Shown here: positions 47,402-56,185 of the stretch, piece by piece | Position numbering within the stretch: the first letter of the stretch is position 1 | How the letters are laid out: each line of letters begins with the position of its first letter | Assembly (NCBI RefSeq): GCF_026241755.1 | Contig: NZ_JAPJDA010000021.1 | Span: 1-64,000, forward strand | Length of the DNA: 64,000 bases | Origin: Salinimicrobium profundisediminis | GTDB taxonomy: Bacteria; Bacteroidota; Bacteroidia; Flavobacteriales; Flavobacteriaceae | Reading direction: 5' to 3' | Translations under genes and position numbers: made by a program | The notes under the pieces: model-generated | What the model was told of the DNA's origin: nothing | Seen by the model: only the letters and a program-made list of their open reading frames with translations | Databases searched by the model: none

Positions 47402-48306
47402 TTTTCTGCTTTTAATAAAAGTTGATACTGATCAAAAATGGTAACCCTTGTATTGCGATTGCTTTTCCTAAATAAATTTTTCATTCCTCCTATTTGAGGA
47501 AACCCTGCAATGTTTACCTCCTGCACCAGATCATCAAGCACCTCTTTTCCCGCCTCAGCTCTAAAGCTATTCTTCACATATATCCCTTCGTTGCTGTCCT
47601 GAAGATCAAATGCCTTCAGCTTAATTGGAGTGCCCTCTATGTGAGTAATTGCAATATGTACCCTGTTCAACTGAAGATTGACAAAACCATACAACAGAGA
47701 ATTTTTTGGAATGAGTTTTTCCCCAATGTGGAAATCTTCAATTGAAATAAGTTCTAGCCTGTCTCCAGACCTCAGAACCTGTGTTCCATTTACTTCAGCC
47801 TGAAATTCAACCTGTAAATCACTGCCAGGGTCATGAGTCACTTTGGAGGTTACTGCACTAAGAAAGAAATTGGCATGGCCTACAGATAAATCTTCCAACC
47901 TGACCTGCTGGGGTAAGGCTGTATCTTCAGAAATGATTTTATTATTATTCAATACCTCAGGCACATCCTGATTGCTGTTTTGGCTTACAATTCCAATCAG
48001 CACCGTACTGTCGATCACCCATTCCCGCTCATCCTCAATTGCGGGTGCGTATGCATCAAGGGAGTCCAGATATCTTTCGGAATATACGTTGGGAATATTC
48101 CTCTCCCGTTCCTCTTTAATAGCATCCACAGCTTCAGTTTTTGAAGAATAGGTTTCCTGCTCTTCCTGTAACCTGGGGATTAATGGTTGCTGCAAACTTT
48201 CGGGAACCTCTTCATCCATGAAAATGAACATACTGTAGCTACCAATAAAAAGCAATACAATAATAATGATGCACACAAATACTACCTTCTTTTTATCTGC
48301 TTTCAT
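47398..48306 (-). CDS. traM: Conjugative transposon protein TraM
   Basis: This is a 302-residue inner-membrane-anchored protein with one N-terminal helix (V-V-F-V-C-I-I-I-I-V-L-L-F-I-G). A long proline/glutamate-rich spacer (~35-130) follows, then a C-terminal VirB10-like beta domain (A-V-T-S-K-V-T-H-D-P-G-S, V-L-R-S-G-D-R-L-E-L, I-P-K-N-S-L-L-Y-G-F-V). It would bridge inner and outer membrane in the mating channel. It overlaps traK by 14 bp at its start and traN by 4 bp at its end. Identity is supported by order and architecture. Confidence 0.87.
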   Translation of the reverse strand: MKADKKKVVFVCIIIIVLLFIGSYSMFIFMDEEVPESLQQPLIPRLQEEQETYSSKTEAVDAIKEERERNIPNVYSERYLDSLDAYAPAIEDEREWVIDSTVLIGIVSQNSNQDVPEVLNNNKIISEDTALPQQVRLEDLSVGHANFFLSAVTSKVTHDPGSDLQVEFQAEVNGTQVLRSGDRLELISIEDFHIGEKLIPKNSLLYGFVNLQLNRVHIAITHIEGTPIKLKAFDLQDSNEGIYVKNSFRAEAGKEVLDDLVQEVNIAGFPQIGGMKNLFRKSNRNTRVTIFDQYQLLLKAEK

Positions 48307-48910
48307 CGGATAGTTTCTTTAGGCTGTTTTCAAAAAAATCTGTTATTAATAGTCCATGCGAATTGCGAGGAAAGTGCCGGTCTACATGAATAAGTTTTCC
48401 TGTGGTAATGAGTTCATATTCATCCAAAACTTTTCCCCTGTTAATCTCAAAAATAGTGGTAGTTCTGAATTCATAAGGTTCCCGGCTAAGATCAAGAGCT
48501 GTTTGCACGCTTTGCACTTTTTGTACGAGAGAGTATTGGATTAACCTGTTATACAGACCATCAGCTTTCTTCTGGCGATAGATGTTATCAACCGAGCTAT
48601 TACCCAACCATAATGCTTTTTCAAGGTGTTTCTCGTAATTACTGGCATCTATTCCGTAGAAATACTGATGAAACATTTCCAGGTGCGCCAGGGCCTCTAC
48701 CTCGAGGTTTTCTTTGGCACTTGAGAGTTTAAGCGGAATTACACTCCCATCGGTATTTACGGCAAACATGCTGTTAAGCATCTTCTGATTCAGATCAAAA
48801 ACCGACCACAGGGATAAAGCACTGCTTAAGAACGCCAGGGAGACAACCAACATCACAATAAAACGGTTAATCTTTAAGACTGAATAAATATTCATATATG
48901 GTGTTTTCAT
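48293..48910 (-). CDS. traK: Conjugative transposon protein TraK (VirB8-like)
   Basis: This is a 205-residue protein with one N-terminal membrane helix (F-I-V-M-L-V-V-S-L-A-F-L-S-S-A-L) and a periplasmic domain with the T-D-G-S-V-I-P-L-K, A-L-A-H-L-E-M-F-H-Q-Y-F-Y and Y-E-F-R-T-T-T-I-F-E-I-N-R segments characteristic of TraK. It is a VirB8-type assembly factor of the mating channel. Met6 is an alternative start. It lies between traJ and traM in the conserved CTnDOT order; traL, often next, is absent here as in many flavobacterial elements. Confidence 0.88.
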   Translation of the reverse strand: MKTPYMNIYSVLKINRFIVMLVVSLAFLSSALSLWSVFDLNQKMLNSMFAVNTDGSVIPLKLSSAKENLEVEALAHLEMFHQYFYGIDASNYEKHLEKALWLGNSSVDNIYRQKKADGLYNRLIQYSLVQKVQSVQTALDLSREPYEFRTTTIFEINRGKVLDEYELITTGKLIHVDRHFPRNSHGLLITDFFENSLKKLSDESR

Positions 48911-48923
48911 CTATTGAATAGGA

Positions 48924-49754
48924 TTACGAGGCAAAGAGCCTGAAGGTGAATGAAATCGCTCTCCGGTAGAGTTTAAATTTGAGAAAGACAATAAAACCTA
49001 CAGATCCCAGCTGAACAATGGGAGCAAAAACTCCACTTTCTGCACCGGTACCCAGGAGGTTTCCCCAGAAATTGGTGTTGATTTCTTCATAAAGCAGGTT
49101 TACAAAAACATTGACAAGAAAAAATGCCGGAACAATCATATATACAGCAGCATAGAGGCGAAAGAACCTGTACCCCATCTCCCTGAACTTTTCAAAAACG
49201 GATAAACTGATAATCAGGGGAGAAAATGCCTGCATGAGCCCCAGGAGAAAGTAGCGTTCGGCCAGGAAGAGAGGATAGATAAAAAGATCCATGATCCACA
49301 AAAAGATACTAATGATAAAAGCCACGACCTTCATAGGATAAAATGGTGTCACGAGATATTCATAAAGCATACTGAGAGCTTTTGTACCCGCCTCCACAAA
49401 ATTGATATCTTCTTCAATTTCCATTTCCTGTAACTGAAGGGGAAGAAGTGCCGGGGCTGTATCCCTATATTCCATTTCAATGGCCACCAAGATGCTATCA
49501 AAGAATCCCAGCACCTGGGTGGAGAATATCACGACAAGAACTACCACAAAATTTTTGATCAATTCCGTCGGACTTAATCCCCAGGTATAGCCGTCATTAT
49601 TTACTGCCCCTTCGTTGTACTTCTTTATCAAATTGACAAGAAAAAGAAGGATGGCCAGCGATTTCATGCCCAAAATGGTGTACTGGGAAATACTGCTTTC
49701 CTTGATGGTACTAAAAACCGCATCTACGTACTCAAGTCCTATAGTCAATAACAT
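48924..49754 (-). CDS. traJ: Conjugative transposon protein TraJ (VirB6-like)
   Basis: This is a 276-residue polytopic membrane protein with five to seven helices (S-L-A-I-L-L-F-L-V-N-L-I, F-V-V-V-L-V-V-I-F-S-T-Q, F-I-I-S-I-F-L-W-I-M-D-L-F, F-L-L-G-L-M-Q-A-F-S-P-L-I-I). The G-L-M-Q-A-F-S-P-L region is the conserved core of TraJ. I chose ATG at 49754 (MLLTIGLEYVD): the in-frame extension to 49859 would run through the traI 3' end and is unlike the family. It forms part of the inner-membrane channel. It starts 10 bp after the traI stop. Confidence 0.88.
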   Translation of the reverse strand: MLLTIGLEYVDAVFSTIKESSISQYTILGMKSLAILLFLVNLIKKYNEGAVNNDGYTWGLSPTELIKNFVVVLVVIFSTQVLGFFDSILVAIEMEYRDTAPALLPLQLQEMEIEEDINFVEAGTKALSMLYEYLVTPFYPMKVVAFIISIFLWIMDLFIYPLFLAERYFLLGLMQAFSPLIISLSVFEKFREMGYRFFRLYAAVYMIVPAFFLVNVFVNLLYEEINTNFWGNLLGTGAESGVFAPIVQLGSVGFIVFLKFKLYRRAISFTFRLFAS

Positions 49755-49764
49755 CGTTTCAGTT

Positions 49765-50334
49765 TCAAAAGTTAATCGCCCTGTTATTGATCTTTGACTG
49801 CATTTCTCTGAAGGAAATAATTGTTTTGAATCTCCTGGTGCGAAGCCCCACTTCGACAATCATTTCCCGGGATCTTTCCTTTTGGGCTTCCAGTATGGCA
49901 AGACGTTCAGCATCTGTCATTTTCAGAAGGTTGCTGGTCAACAATTGCTGCATAAACTCCATATCCTGCATGGTAATGTCCATAATGGAGTGAAATGACA
50001 CTGTTACCCGCTCAATTTCCTCAGGTTTAATGAACGGAGAATTAAGAACCTCCTCAAGGTCGTGTTGTACCACCTTCACTAATTCTTGATTATTCCTGAT
50101 GATTTCCTTTACTGCCCTGATCTGTTTTATCACACTGTTTACCTGCTCGATGCGCTGTTTCTGTTCATTCAGAAATTCAACTGTCTTTAATAGCTGGGAA
50201 GTCTGTTTAGCAGATTCTACAAGAGACTTTGCCAGGGAGATAAAGTTGGTATTGTCATAAACCGGCATTCCCTGGGAGTGTCCATCCTGGCTGCATATAG
50301 CCAACAATAAAAAAAGGATAATTTTTGTTTTCAT
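49765..50334 (-). CDS. traI: Conjugative transposon protein TraI (DUF4141, VirB5-like)
   Basis: This is a 189-residue secreted, mostly helical protein: signal peptide (M-K-T-K-I-I-L-F-L-L-L-A-I-C-S), then heptad-rich helices (Q-L-L-K-T-V-E-F-L-N-E-Q-K-Q-R-I-E-Q-V-N), an M-D-I-T-M-Q-D-M-E segment and a basic C-terminal helix. This matches the DUF4141/TraI protein of Bacteroidota elements, thought to be VirB5-like. The name is not related to the F-plasmid relaxase TraI. I chose ATG at 50334, 4 bp after the traG stop; the longer frame to 50568 is a traG shadow. It lies between traG and traJ, as expected. Confidence 0.82.
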   Translation of the reverse strand: MKTKIILFLLLAICSQDGHSQGMPVYDNTNFISLAKSLVESAKQTSQLLKTVEFLNEQKQRIEQVNSVIKQIRAVKEIIRNNQELVKVVQHDLEEVLNSPFIKPEEIERVTVSFHSIMDITMQDMEFMQQLLTSNLLKMTDAERLAILEAQKERSREMIVEVGLRTRRFKTIISFREMQSKINNRAINF

Positions 50335-50338
50335 GATT

Positions 50339-52738
50339 TTATGGTTTTGTGATGAATAACCGGATTGCTTTTTCCATGGAACCTGTTTCCTCATAAAGCT
50401 GCATAAGGAGGTTGTTCTCCTGCCCGTCTGTGAGGTAAGCGGCATAAACTTCAGGAGGCACTTCAAGTCTGAAGATGTTACTCTGTCTACCGATCTTGAT
50501 AAATATTTCTGTATACTTTTGGTCCCCGGAAAGGTTATTCTTAATGGATTTAAGCTGATTGAGGTCATGGGATGAGAGGTTTAACCTTTCCTGAAGCTGG
50601 TCATATCCTTTTTCATTGTGCAAGCTGTAAATCACCTGGGTATTTTCTAAAATACTGGCCGAAGTAGCATTTTCAGGTAACTGATTGATGGATTGCAGGA
50701 TGATACCGATAGCCCCATTTTGTTTCCTAATCGCCTGGTAATAAAATTCAACGCTCTCCAGCACATTCCCGAATTTCAATTGTTTTGCGAATTCATCGAA
50801 TAGAATTATACCTTTTTCGTTGCGGTTTTGCCAGATAGTGCGTTGGATTGCCGACTTAATAAGCTTTAGCATTACAGATAAGATCTCTTTGTTATCCTTT
50901 ATCTCATCCAATTCAAAGACAATGAGCCGCTTTTCTTCCAACCTAAAGCTTTGATCTTCGCTAATCTCAAAAAGAAAACTGTAAAGCCCGCCTTTCACAT
51001 ATTCAGACATGATATGAAGGAAGTTCTCGACATCAAAGTAATCCCGATGGATCTGTAGATTAGTCAGAAGCCTTTCTTGTTCCACTTCAATGAAATCATA
51101 AAAACTTTCCATGGAGTGCCCCTGGACAACATTATCGTAGTAATGCTTAAGTATTTTTTTCATCGCAACCTCCCGTGCCTTGTCGAGCAGCTCTCCGCTT
51201 GCAAACAACTCCAGTAGAAATATGGTGAGATCTTCAAGATGCTGTGGCCCCAGATCTTTCATACTATTTATGAAAAATGGGTTAATACCCAGGTTTTTCC
51301 CCTGCTCATATCTCAAGATGAGATGATCTTGGGGATAGAGTTTGGCGAACTTGTTATATGAACCTCCCAGATCAATAATTACCAGGCGGACTCCATCTTC
51401 ATAGTACTGCCTCAGAATATTATTGGCCAGAAAAGATTTGCCTTCTCCTGTAGGGGCGAAAATGGCAAAATTTCTGGCCTTTATTCTTTTTTTATGTTCA
51501 TCCCACACATCCTTTATCACCGGAATATTGTGCTGTCTATCATTGAAGATAATCCCCTGCTCATCACTTTTATAATTTGTATTGTTAATGAGCAGACAGA
51601 GGGCATGTTTAAGGTCAGTTACAAAGAGATCCTCATTCGCAAAGTTTGAAGAAAAGCAAAAGAAGCTATTCAAAAAGTAATTCTTTCTTTCCTCTGCCAA
51701 CGGCAAGTAAGGAGTGATATCCAATTCTTTAAATCGGGTTTTTATTTCCGAGGCAGTTCGAAGGAGGTTTGTATAATTTTCACCCCAGAAGGTCACATTA
51801 AAATGTCCTCTAATTACCCTGGAACTGTCATCCTCATTAATTTGGTCCAGGATGTGACGAATTCTTTCCAGTACCACTTTGTTCTGACTTCCGAAATTGC
51901 TGCTCTTTTTAAGCTCTTCAATCCTCTTTTCCAAAAGCCTGCGCCACCTGGACTTATCATCAATGTAAAAGATCTGGTTGAGAATATGATCTTCATTAAG
52001 ATCCAGACCCAGTCCATCTATAAAACCCTGGTGAAAAACGAAATCATCTGCTGTATACTTTTCGTTTGTTTTTGAGGATTGTACGGCTTCACCAAAACAA
52101 AACTCATTGTTCACTGCCAGAACTTCAAATAGGTTTCTTCCTATTTGCAATTGTGATTTATCCAAAAGGATATCCGTATCAAATCCTTCATTATACCCGT
52201 TGAAATAGGAAGTGGAAAGCTGCAGGATTTTTTGCTCTCCCAGCGGAATGAGCTTTATTCTCTTACTGTTATTGAGGAAAGAAACTGTATCATTCACCGC
52301 TCTTGTAAAATCCTGCAGTCCTTCTTCTAATTCCGTTAGACTTTTGTGGGTTACTTTTTTAAAAGGATTGACAAACTTTTTATGATTTAAGGTTCTATTT
52401 TTTGGCCAGCAAAAGAACATATAACTTTCATGCTCAAGGTATTCCCGACCTTCAAAGTAATTTCGAGTTGCTTTTCCCAGAAAGCTGTCCTTCGGTGGCC
52501 TTATATCAGAATACTTTCTTTTTCGGTAGATATCCTGTTTGTGGACAACACAACCGGTCATACAGGAACGCAAAGCCTGAAACCAGATCCCGTGCAGATC
52601 ATCAAAATCCTTCTCAGACAAGGAGTATACTTCCGGAAGTTCAATTTTAAAGCACAGCACGAGATTCCCGTTGTTTGCGAACGCCAGATTCTCTTTAATC
52701 TCTATAATTGGAGGAAATGTCGAAAGATCAATCTTCAT
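50339..52738 (-). CDS. traG: Conjugation ATPase TraG (VirB4 family)
   Basis: This is a 799-residue motor of the mating channel. The N-terminal half carries the VirB4 scaffold and the C-terminal half the ATPase: Walker A A-P-T-G-E-G-K-S-F (~427-435), N-P-F-F-I-N-S-M, Walker B-like I-I-L-F-D-E-F-A-K, and the arginine/glutamine segment G-I-I-L-Q-S-I-N-Q-L. Full length for TraG of this system. It is preceded by traF with an 11-bp overlap and followed by traI. It works with the separate coupling ATPase at 29682-31289, which recruits DNA. Confidence 0.93.
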   Translation of the reverse strand: MKIDLSTFPPIIEIKENLAFANNGNLVLCFKIELPEVYSLSEKDFDDLHGIWFQALRSCMTGCVVHKQDIYRKRKYSDIRPPKDSFLGKATRNYFEGREYLEHESYMFFCWPKNRTLNHKKFVNPFKKVTHKSLTELEEGLQDFTRAVNDTVSFLNNSKRIKLIPLGEQKILQLSTSYFNGYNEGFDTDILLDKSQLQIGRNLFEVLAVNNEFCFGEAVQSSKTNEKYTADDFVFHQGFIDGLGLDLNEDHILNQIFYIDDKSRWRRLLEKRIEELKKSSNFGSQNKVVLERIRHILDQINEDDSSRVIRGHFNVTFWGENYTNLLRTASEIKTRFKELDITPYLPLAEERKNYFLNSFFCFSSNFANEDLFVTDLKHALCLLINNTNYKSDEQGIIFNDRQHNIPVIKDVWDEHKKRIKARNFAIFAPTGEGKSFLANNILRQYYEDGVRLVIIDLGGSYNKFAKLYPQDHLILRYEQGKNLGINPFFINSMKDLGPQHLEDLTIFLLELFASGELLDKAREVAMKKILKHYYDNVVQGHSMESFYDFIEVEQERLLTNLQIHRDYFDVENFLHIMSEYVKGGLYSFLFEISEDQSFRLEEKRLIVFELDEIKDNKEILSVMLKLIKSAIQRTIWQNRNEKGIILFDEFAKQLKFGNVLESVEFYYQAIRKQNGAIGIILQSINQLPENATSASILENTQVIYSLHNEKGYDQLQERLNLSSHDLNQLKSIKNNLSGDQKYTEIFIKIGRQSNIFRLEVPPEVYAAYLTDGQENNLLMQLYEETGSMEKAIRLFITKP

Positions 52739-53009
52739 AGTTCAGGTCTGTAATTTTCTTATTGGAGATCATTTTTGGAAAAACACGCCGATAATTGAGC
52801 AATTGTGGATTTTGATTAAGCCGCCCAAGGGATGCATAAAGTCCTAAATTCCATAGCACAGCTAAAAGAATAATGCTGAAACCAAAGGAGAAAATGATCA
52901 TCAGGAGCGAACCAATAACCGAAAGCATCATTAAAGCGAACATCCCAACAGGAAGGCCATAGATAAGGGCCTTCCTTCGAATGTGGCGGTAAATTTCATA
53001 GCGCTTCAT
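52728..53009 (-). CDS. traF: Conjugative transposon protein TraF (DUF4133, VirB3-like)
   Basis: This is a 93-residue protein with a short basic N-terminus (Y-R-H-I-R-R-K-A) and two close membrane helices (~17-35 and ~38-55), then a polar tail with P-Q-L-L-N-Y-R. Size, topology and position between traE and traG identify it as the DUF4133/TraF component, equivalent to VirB3. It overlaps traE by one base and traG by 11 bp, so translation is coupled. Confidence 0.85.
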   Translation of the reverse strand: MKRYEIYRHIRRKALIYGLPVGMFALMMLSVIGSLLMIIFSFGFSIILLAVLWNLGLYASLGRLNQNPQLLNYRRVFPKMISNKKITDLNYED

Positions 53010-53296
53010 TAGACTACAATTCCAATAAGGTAACTGAAGATCCCTACTACTGCACCTGCAATTAAGACGAAGACCAGTACCCGGGTAATTCCCTTTTTGA
53101 GATCTGCATTTTCCCCGAAGAAGTGCCCGGCATTAAACAGGAAACCCACAAGAAAAATCACCCCGAGAATAATGGGAAAAACCGCTCTGACTGTATCCGC
53201 AATTTCGGCGACAGAATTTTCTATACCTCCTATCTGCGCAAAGGCAGGCATAGATAAGGTCAAGAAACAAAAACTGGTGTACATAGATTTTTTCAT
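53009..53296 (-). CDS. traE: Conjugative transposon protein TraE (DUF4134, VirB2-like)
   Basis: This is a 95-residue protein with a cleavable signal peptide (ending M-P-A-F-A-Q), then two membrane helices (V-F-P-I-I-L-G-V-I-F-L-V-G-F-L and V-L-V-F-V-L-I-A-G-A-V-V-G-I-F) separated by a short basic loop (E-N-A-D-L-K-K-G-I-T-R). This is the pilin-like VirB2 topology of TraE/DUF4134. It is the first gene of the visible tra operon; traA, traB, traC and traD, usually upstream, are not found in the window. Confidence 0.87.
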   Translation of the reverse strand: MKKSMYTSFCFLTLSMPAFAQIGGIENSVAEIADTVRAVFPIILGVIFLVGFLFNAGHFFGENADLKKGITRVLVFVLIAGAVVGIFSYLIGIVV

Positions 53297-53570
53297 CGGA
53301 AAGATGTTTTTAAATTAAACCGATGATGAATCTATAACAGGAAAATGCCTGGAGAATTAAGGCCTTAAATAATTAACATACAATAATTTATATTTTATGG
53401 AATCACTTTAAAAACAGGGAAAATATTAGAAGGTTTTTAATAAATAACTGAGGGATACCGGGTATGTCCATCCTCAGAAAGTAGATTATAATGCACTGGG
53501 CGGCACACCTTTTGTTATTAAAAATAAAAATCCTTGATGAAATAAATAACCTATAAGAAGTTAAACGAAT
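53297..53570. other. Divergent promoter gap between traE and the SRAP unit
   Basis: These 274 bp separate the minus-strand tra operon from the plus-strand small ORF/SRAP unit, so both promoters should lie here. The sequence is AT-rich (53360-53440) with no clear TAnnTTTG box, repeat or terminator that I could support. Confidence 0.4.
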
Positions 53571-53717
53571 ATGACACTTACAAAGATTTATAACAGAATT
53601 GAAGAGCTACTGGATATCATAAAGAGGAGTACTGAAAACCAGGATCTTTATTTTAATTCAGAATTGGAATTAGCTTATCTTGAAGATCTCAGAGAAGAAC
53701 TAGAAGAAGGAGCCTGA
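53571..53717 (+). CDS. Small acidic hypothetical protein upstream of SRAP
   Basis: This is a 48-residue frame, MTLTKIYNRIEELLDIIK to a C-terminal E-E-L-E-E-G-A. It is highly helical and acidic with heptad spacing (I-x-x-R-I-E-E-L-L-D-I-I), so a short coiled coil is likely. It ends 26 bp before the SRAP start on the same strand, suggesting co-transcription. No recognised family; a role as a small antitoxin-like or regulatory partner cannot be tested by eye. Coding status is supported by codon-like structure and position only. Confidence 0.5.
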   Translation: MTLTKIYNRIEELLDIIKRSTENQDLYFNSELELAYLEDLREELEEGA

Positions 53718-53743
53718 TATGTAATTACTTTTGTTTTCTGCCT

Positions 53744-54394
53744 ATGTGTTACCGAACTAAACTAAATTCAAAACTTCAGGAGATTGAAAGCAGCTTTGAA
53801 GCAGTGTTTATCGATCCCGATTCTTATATTCCAAAGGAAGAAATAAACGGATTTGCGCATCATGAAACTCCTGTAATTACAGATGAGAACCCACAGGAAA
53901 TTACTCTTTCGAAGTGGGGATTAATCCCTTTTTGGGCTAAAAGCACAGAAATACAGAAGAGTACTTTAAATGCAAAGATAGAAACTGCCCAAGAAAAGCC
54001 ATCCTTCCAAAAAGCAGTGAACAACCGCTGCCTGGTAATTGCTGACGGCTATTACGAGTGGCAATGGCTGGACGCTAAAGGGGGTATAAAACAGAAATAT
54101 CTTATAAGAACAAAAGATCAGTCAGTTTTTGCCTTTGCTGGTATTTATTCGTATTGGAAAGAGCCAGCAACAAATTATCTTCACCATACCTATTCGATTT
54201 TGACTACAGAAGCCAATGAGCTTATGAGCAGAATTCATAATAACAAGAGGAGGATGCCTGTTGTGCTCGAAAAACGGGATCAAAGGAAGTGGCTAGATGG
54301 CACTGACCTTTCAAAATTTGCCTTCCCTTATGAAGTAGCTCTGACAGCTACTCCTGTAGATGAGCCCGGAAAACAACAGGCTTTAAATTTCTAA
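53744..54394 (+). CDS. SOS response-associated peptidase (SRAP, YedK/HMCES family)
   Basis: This is a 216-residue SRAP protein that caps abasic sites in single-stranded DNA by a covalent bond through Cys2, exposed after removal of Met1. Conserved residues are present: Cys2, Asn76 in T-L-N-A-K-I-E-T, Glu105 in A-D-G-Y-Y-E-W and His165 in S-R-I-H-N-N-K-R-R-M-P-V. Length is normal. Its stop overlaps that of the convergent EEP-fold gene by about 3 bp. Next to translesion polymerases on a conjugative element, it would protect the single-stranded intermediate formed during transfer (inference). Confidence 0.93.
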   Translation: MCYRTKLNSKLQEIESSFEAVFIDPDSYIPKEEINGFAHHETPVITDENPQEITLSKWGLIPFWAKSTEIQKSTLNAKIETAQEKPSFQKAVNNRCLVIADGYYEWQWLDAKGGIKQKYLIRTKDQSVFAFAGIYSYWKEPATNYLHHTYSILTTEANELMSRIHNNKRRMPVVLEKRDQRKWLDGTDLSKFAFPYEVALTATPVDEPGKQQALNF

Positions 54395-55518
54395 ATATCC
54401 AGATCCACCCAGAGTGCAGGATGTTCACTTGCCGCGTCTTTTAAACGTTTAATCTGAGGATAAATCGGCCATTGAGACTTACGTTGTGGCCAAACTCCAT
54501 TTCGGTTCATTCCTGCAGATATGATTCTATTGAACAGGACCGGTGACAGCAAAAGGTAGTCCCTTTGTTTTAAGTTAATTCCTTTTCCGTATGCACCCAA
54601 ACTGTGATAACCTGAATCTCTGCCCTGGTCAGCGACCACTGTAAATTTTTGGTGCCTGCTTATTTCTTTTAGACTGGTATCCCGCAACAGAGAAGAGAGG
54701 GAATAACAATAGGATGGTGCATTAAGCGTCCCACAAACCACAATGTTTTGTTGTCCCTCTGTCAGCAGCCGCTCATATTGTGATGCAATATAAAGAGCCT
54801 GCTCAGCTCTTTTTCTATCACTTTCTTCCTTTTTAAGGTTGTCTTCAGTGAGATGTGCAGAAATAATAGTTATCCTTTCTCCAGCCGGAGAGAAAACTTC
54901 ATATTCCAGCAGGTTCCTTTCAAAGAGCGGTTCATTATTTTCTCCTGGTACGGAATGATGACTTCTGGAGCTGCCCATGGTATATCCAGTTCTTGTCAGC
55001 AAAGCCATATCCTGCCCAATATTTGTATTACCGGAAATAAACAAGTAATTGTAAAAAGGAAAACATTGAAACTGTGGAAGAAGGGTTTTATTAAACAATC
55101 TTAGTGCTTCGCAACTTTCCACCTCTTGCAGGATGAGTAGATCGGGATTTATGGCAGAAACAACCCGTGCCTTATTTTCAATCTGGACAGAGGACAATGG
55201 GTGATTTTCAACTTCTATCCAACCATTCCAGTTATTATAAGGTGCGGCATGCATCTCTTTTGAAAAATGGATTCCTTTGACAAAAAAATTCCCTCCTTTT
55301 CTACGCATCACTACATACCCGGACTGGTCGATATGTTCAAAACCTATCAGAAAGGAAAGTTCCCGCAATCTTTCCAAATCACATCCAGTCTTTCTGAATT
55401 TCACCATTAACTCGTCCATCTCCTTTAGCCAATTTGCGAAGTTTTTGGTCTTACTGCTGTTCAAAAGTCTTTTATGTCGAAAAAATAAATTCTGGACATT
55501 GTAGGTTGCTATCTTCAT
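54391..55518 (-). CDS. EEP-fold protein with atypical active site
   Basis: This is a 375-residue cytoplasmic protein of the endonuclease/exonuclease/phosphatase fold (M-K-I-A-T-Y-N-V-Q-N-L-F start, D-L-L-I-L-Q-E-V-E for the metal Glu, T-I-I-S-A-H-L-T). Two catalytic motifs deviate: the usual G-D-x-N reads G-T-L-N, and the terminal S-D-H reads S-E-H. Activity may be altered. I chose ATG at 55518, which gives the canonical N-terminus; a frame start at 55551 overlaps the upstream gene's end. It lies on the minus strand after the DnaC-like ATPase, converging with SRAP. A role in DNA processing is plausible from context. Confidence 0.8.
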   Translation of the reverse strand: MKIATYNVQNLFFRHKRLLNSSKTKNFANWLKEMDELMVKFRKTGCDLERLRELSFLIGFEHIDQSGYVVMRRKGGNFFVKGIHFSKEMHAAPYNNWNGWIEVENHPLSSVQIENKARVVSAINPDLLILQEVESCEALRLFNKTLLPQFQCFPFYNYLFISGNTNIGQDMALLTRTGYTMGSSRSHHSVPGENNEPLFERNLLEYEVFSPAGERITIISAHLTEDNLKKEESDRKRAEQALYIASQYERLLTEGQQNIVVCGTLNAPSYCYSLSSLLRDTSLKEISRHQKFTVVADQGRDSGYHSLGAYGKGINLKQRDYLLLSPVLFNRIISAGMNRNGVWPQRKSQWPIYPQIKRLKDAASEHPALWVDLDI

Positions 55519-55528
55519 CACACAATAA

Positions 55529-56185
55529 TTAGTTTCGTTTATCTTTTGCATTTTTTGGAAAGGCGATCAGGTTATATGCCTGTCGCATTCTGCTTCTCAC
55601 CCTGCTCCCATACCTCTCTTCTAATTCATTAGCATTTAAGTTGGTAGTCAGGTGAGTTTTGAGGTTATGGTTCAGAAATAAATCGTGACGACTCAGAAGT
55701 AGTTCTCCCATAACGTTACAATCGTTTCCGAAAAATTTTCCTTCCGGTTCAATTCCCAGGTCATCAAAACAGAAAAGACCACTTTTACCATAATCCTCAA
55801 TTATTTTATAGCCTATGAGGTTGAAACCGAAAACAATATTTCGGGCCGGAATCACCTCATACGGCCGTTGGTGTGGCACAAGATGCTTCAATAAGCGCAT
55901 CATACTGGTTTTGCCACAACCCACCGGACCTGAGAGAAGTATTCCTTTGTCAGTATCAATGTTGTACTTATGACATTTCTCCTGATCCTTTATGAAGTAG
56001 TTAGCCAGTTTATACCAGGTTAGGTGGTCCTCATCAATGATCCTGAATTTTTTTCCAAATAGTAATTTCCCTTTAGCTTCCAGATAAGTCAGGATCTTTG
56101 AGAAATCATAAATTAATTCCGTTCCGGTAAAGGTGCCAAGGCTATATTCCACGCCACCTTCAACAATTTTAGAGGGGTTGATCAT
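55529..56185 (-). CDS. DnaC/IstB-like AAA+ ATPase (helicase-loader type)
   Basis: This is a 218-residue P-loop ATPase: Walker A S-G-P-V-G-C-G-K-T-S and Walker B G-L-F-C-F-D-D-L-G with the sensor-1 L-T-T-N-L-N and an arginine-rich Y-G-S-R-V-R-S-R-M end, as in DnaC, DnaA and IstB loaders. I chose ATG at 56185 (MINPSKIVEGG), overlapping the upstream gene by 17 bp; the frame extension to 56434 is antisense-free shadow of the upstream gene. With the winged-helix protein upstream it probably forms the element's replication module, loading helicase at an element origin. Confidence 0.85.
   Translation of the reverse strand: MINPSKIVEGGVEYSLGTFTGTELIYDFSKILTYLEAKGKLLFGKKFRIIDEDHLTWYKLANYFIKDQEKCHKYNIDTDKGILLSGPVGCGKTSMMRLLKHLVPHQRPYEVIPARNIVFGFNLIGYKIIEDYGKSGLFCFDDLGIEPEGKFFGNDCNVMGELLLSRHDLFLNHNLKTHLTTNLNANELEERYGSRVRSRMRQAYNLIAFPKNAKDKRN

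Noticed and set aside
48924-50568. Longer starts for traJ (49859) and traI (50568)
   Set aside because: The added N-termini are shadows of the upstream gene's 3' end; the internal Met choices give proper N-terminal sequences and 4-10 bp spacing.
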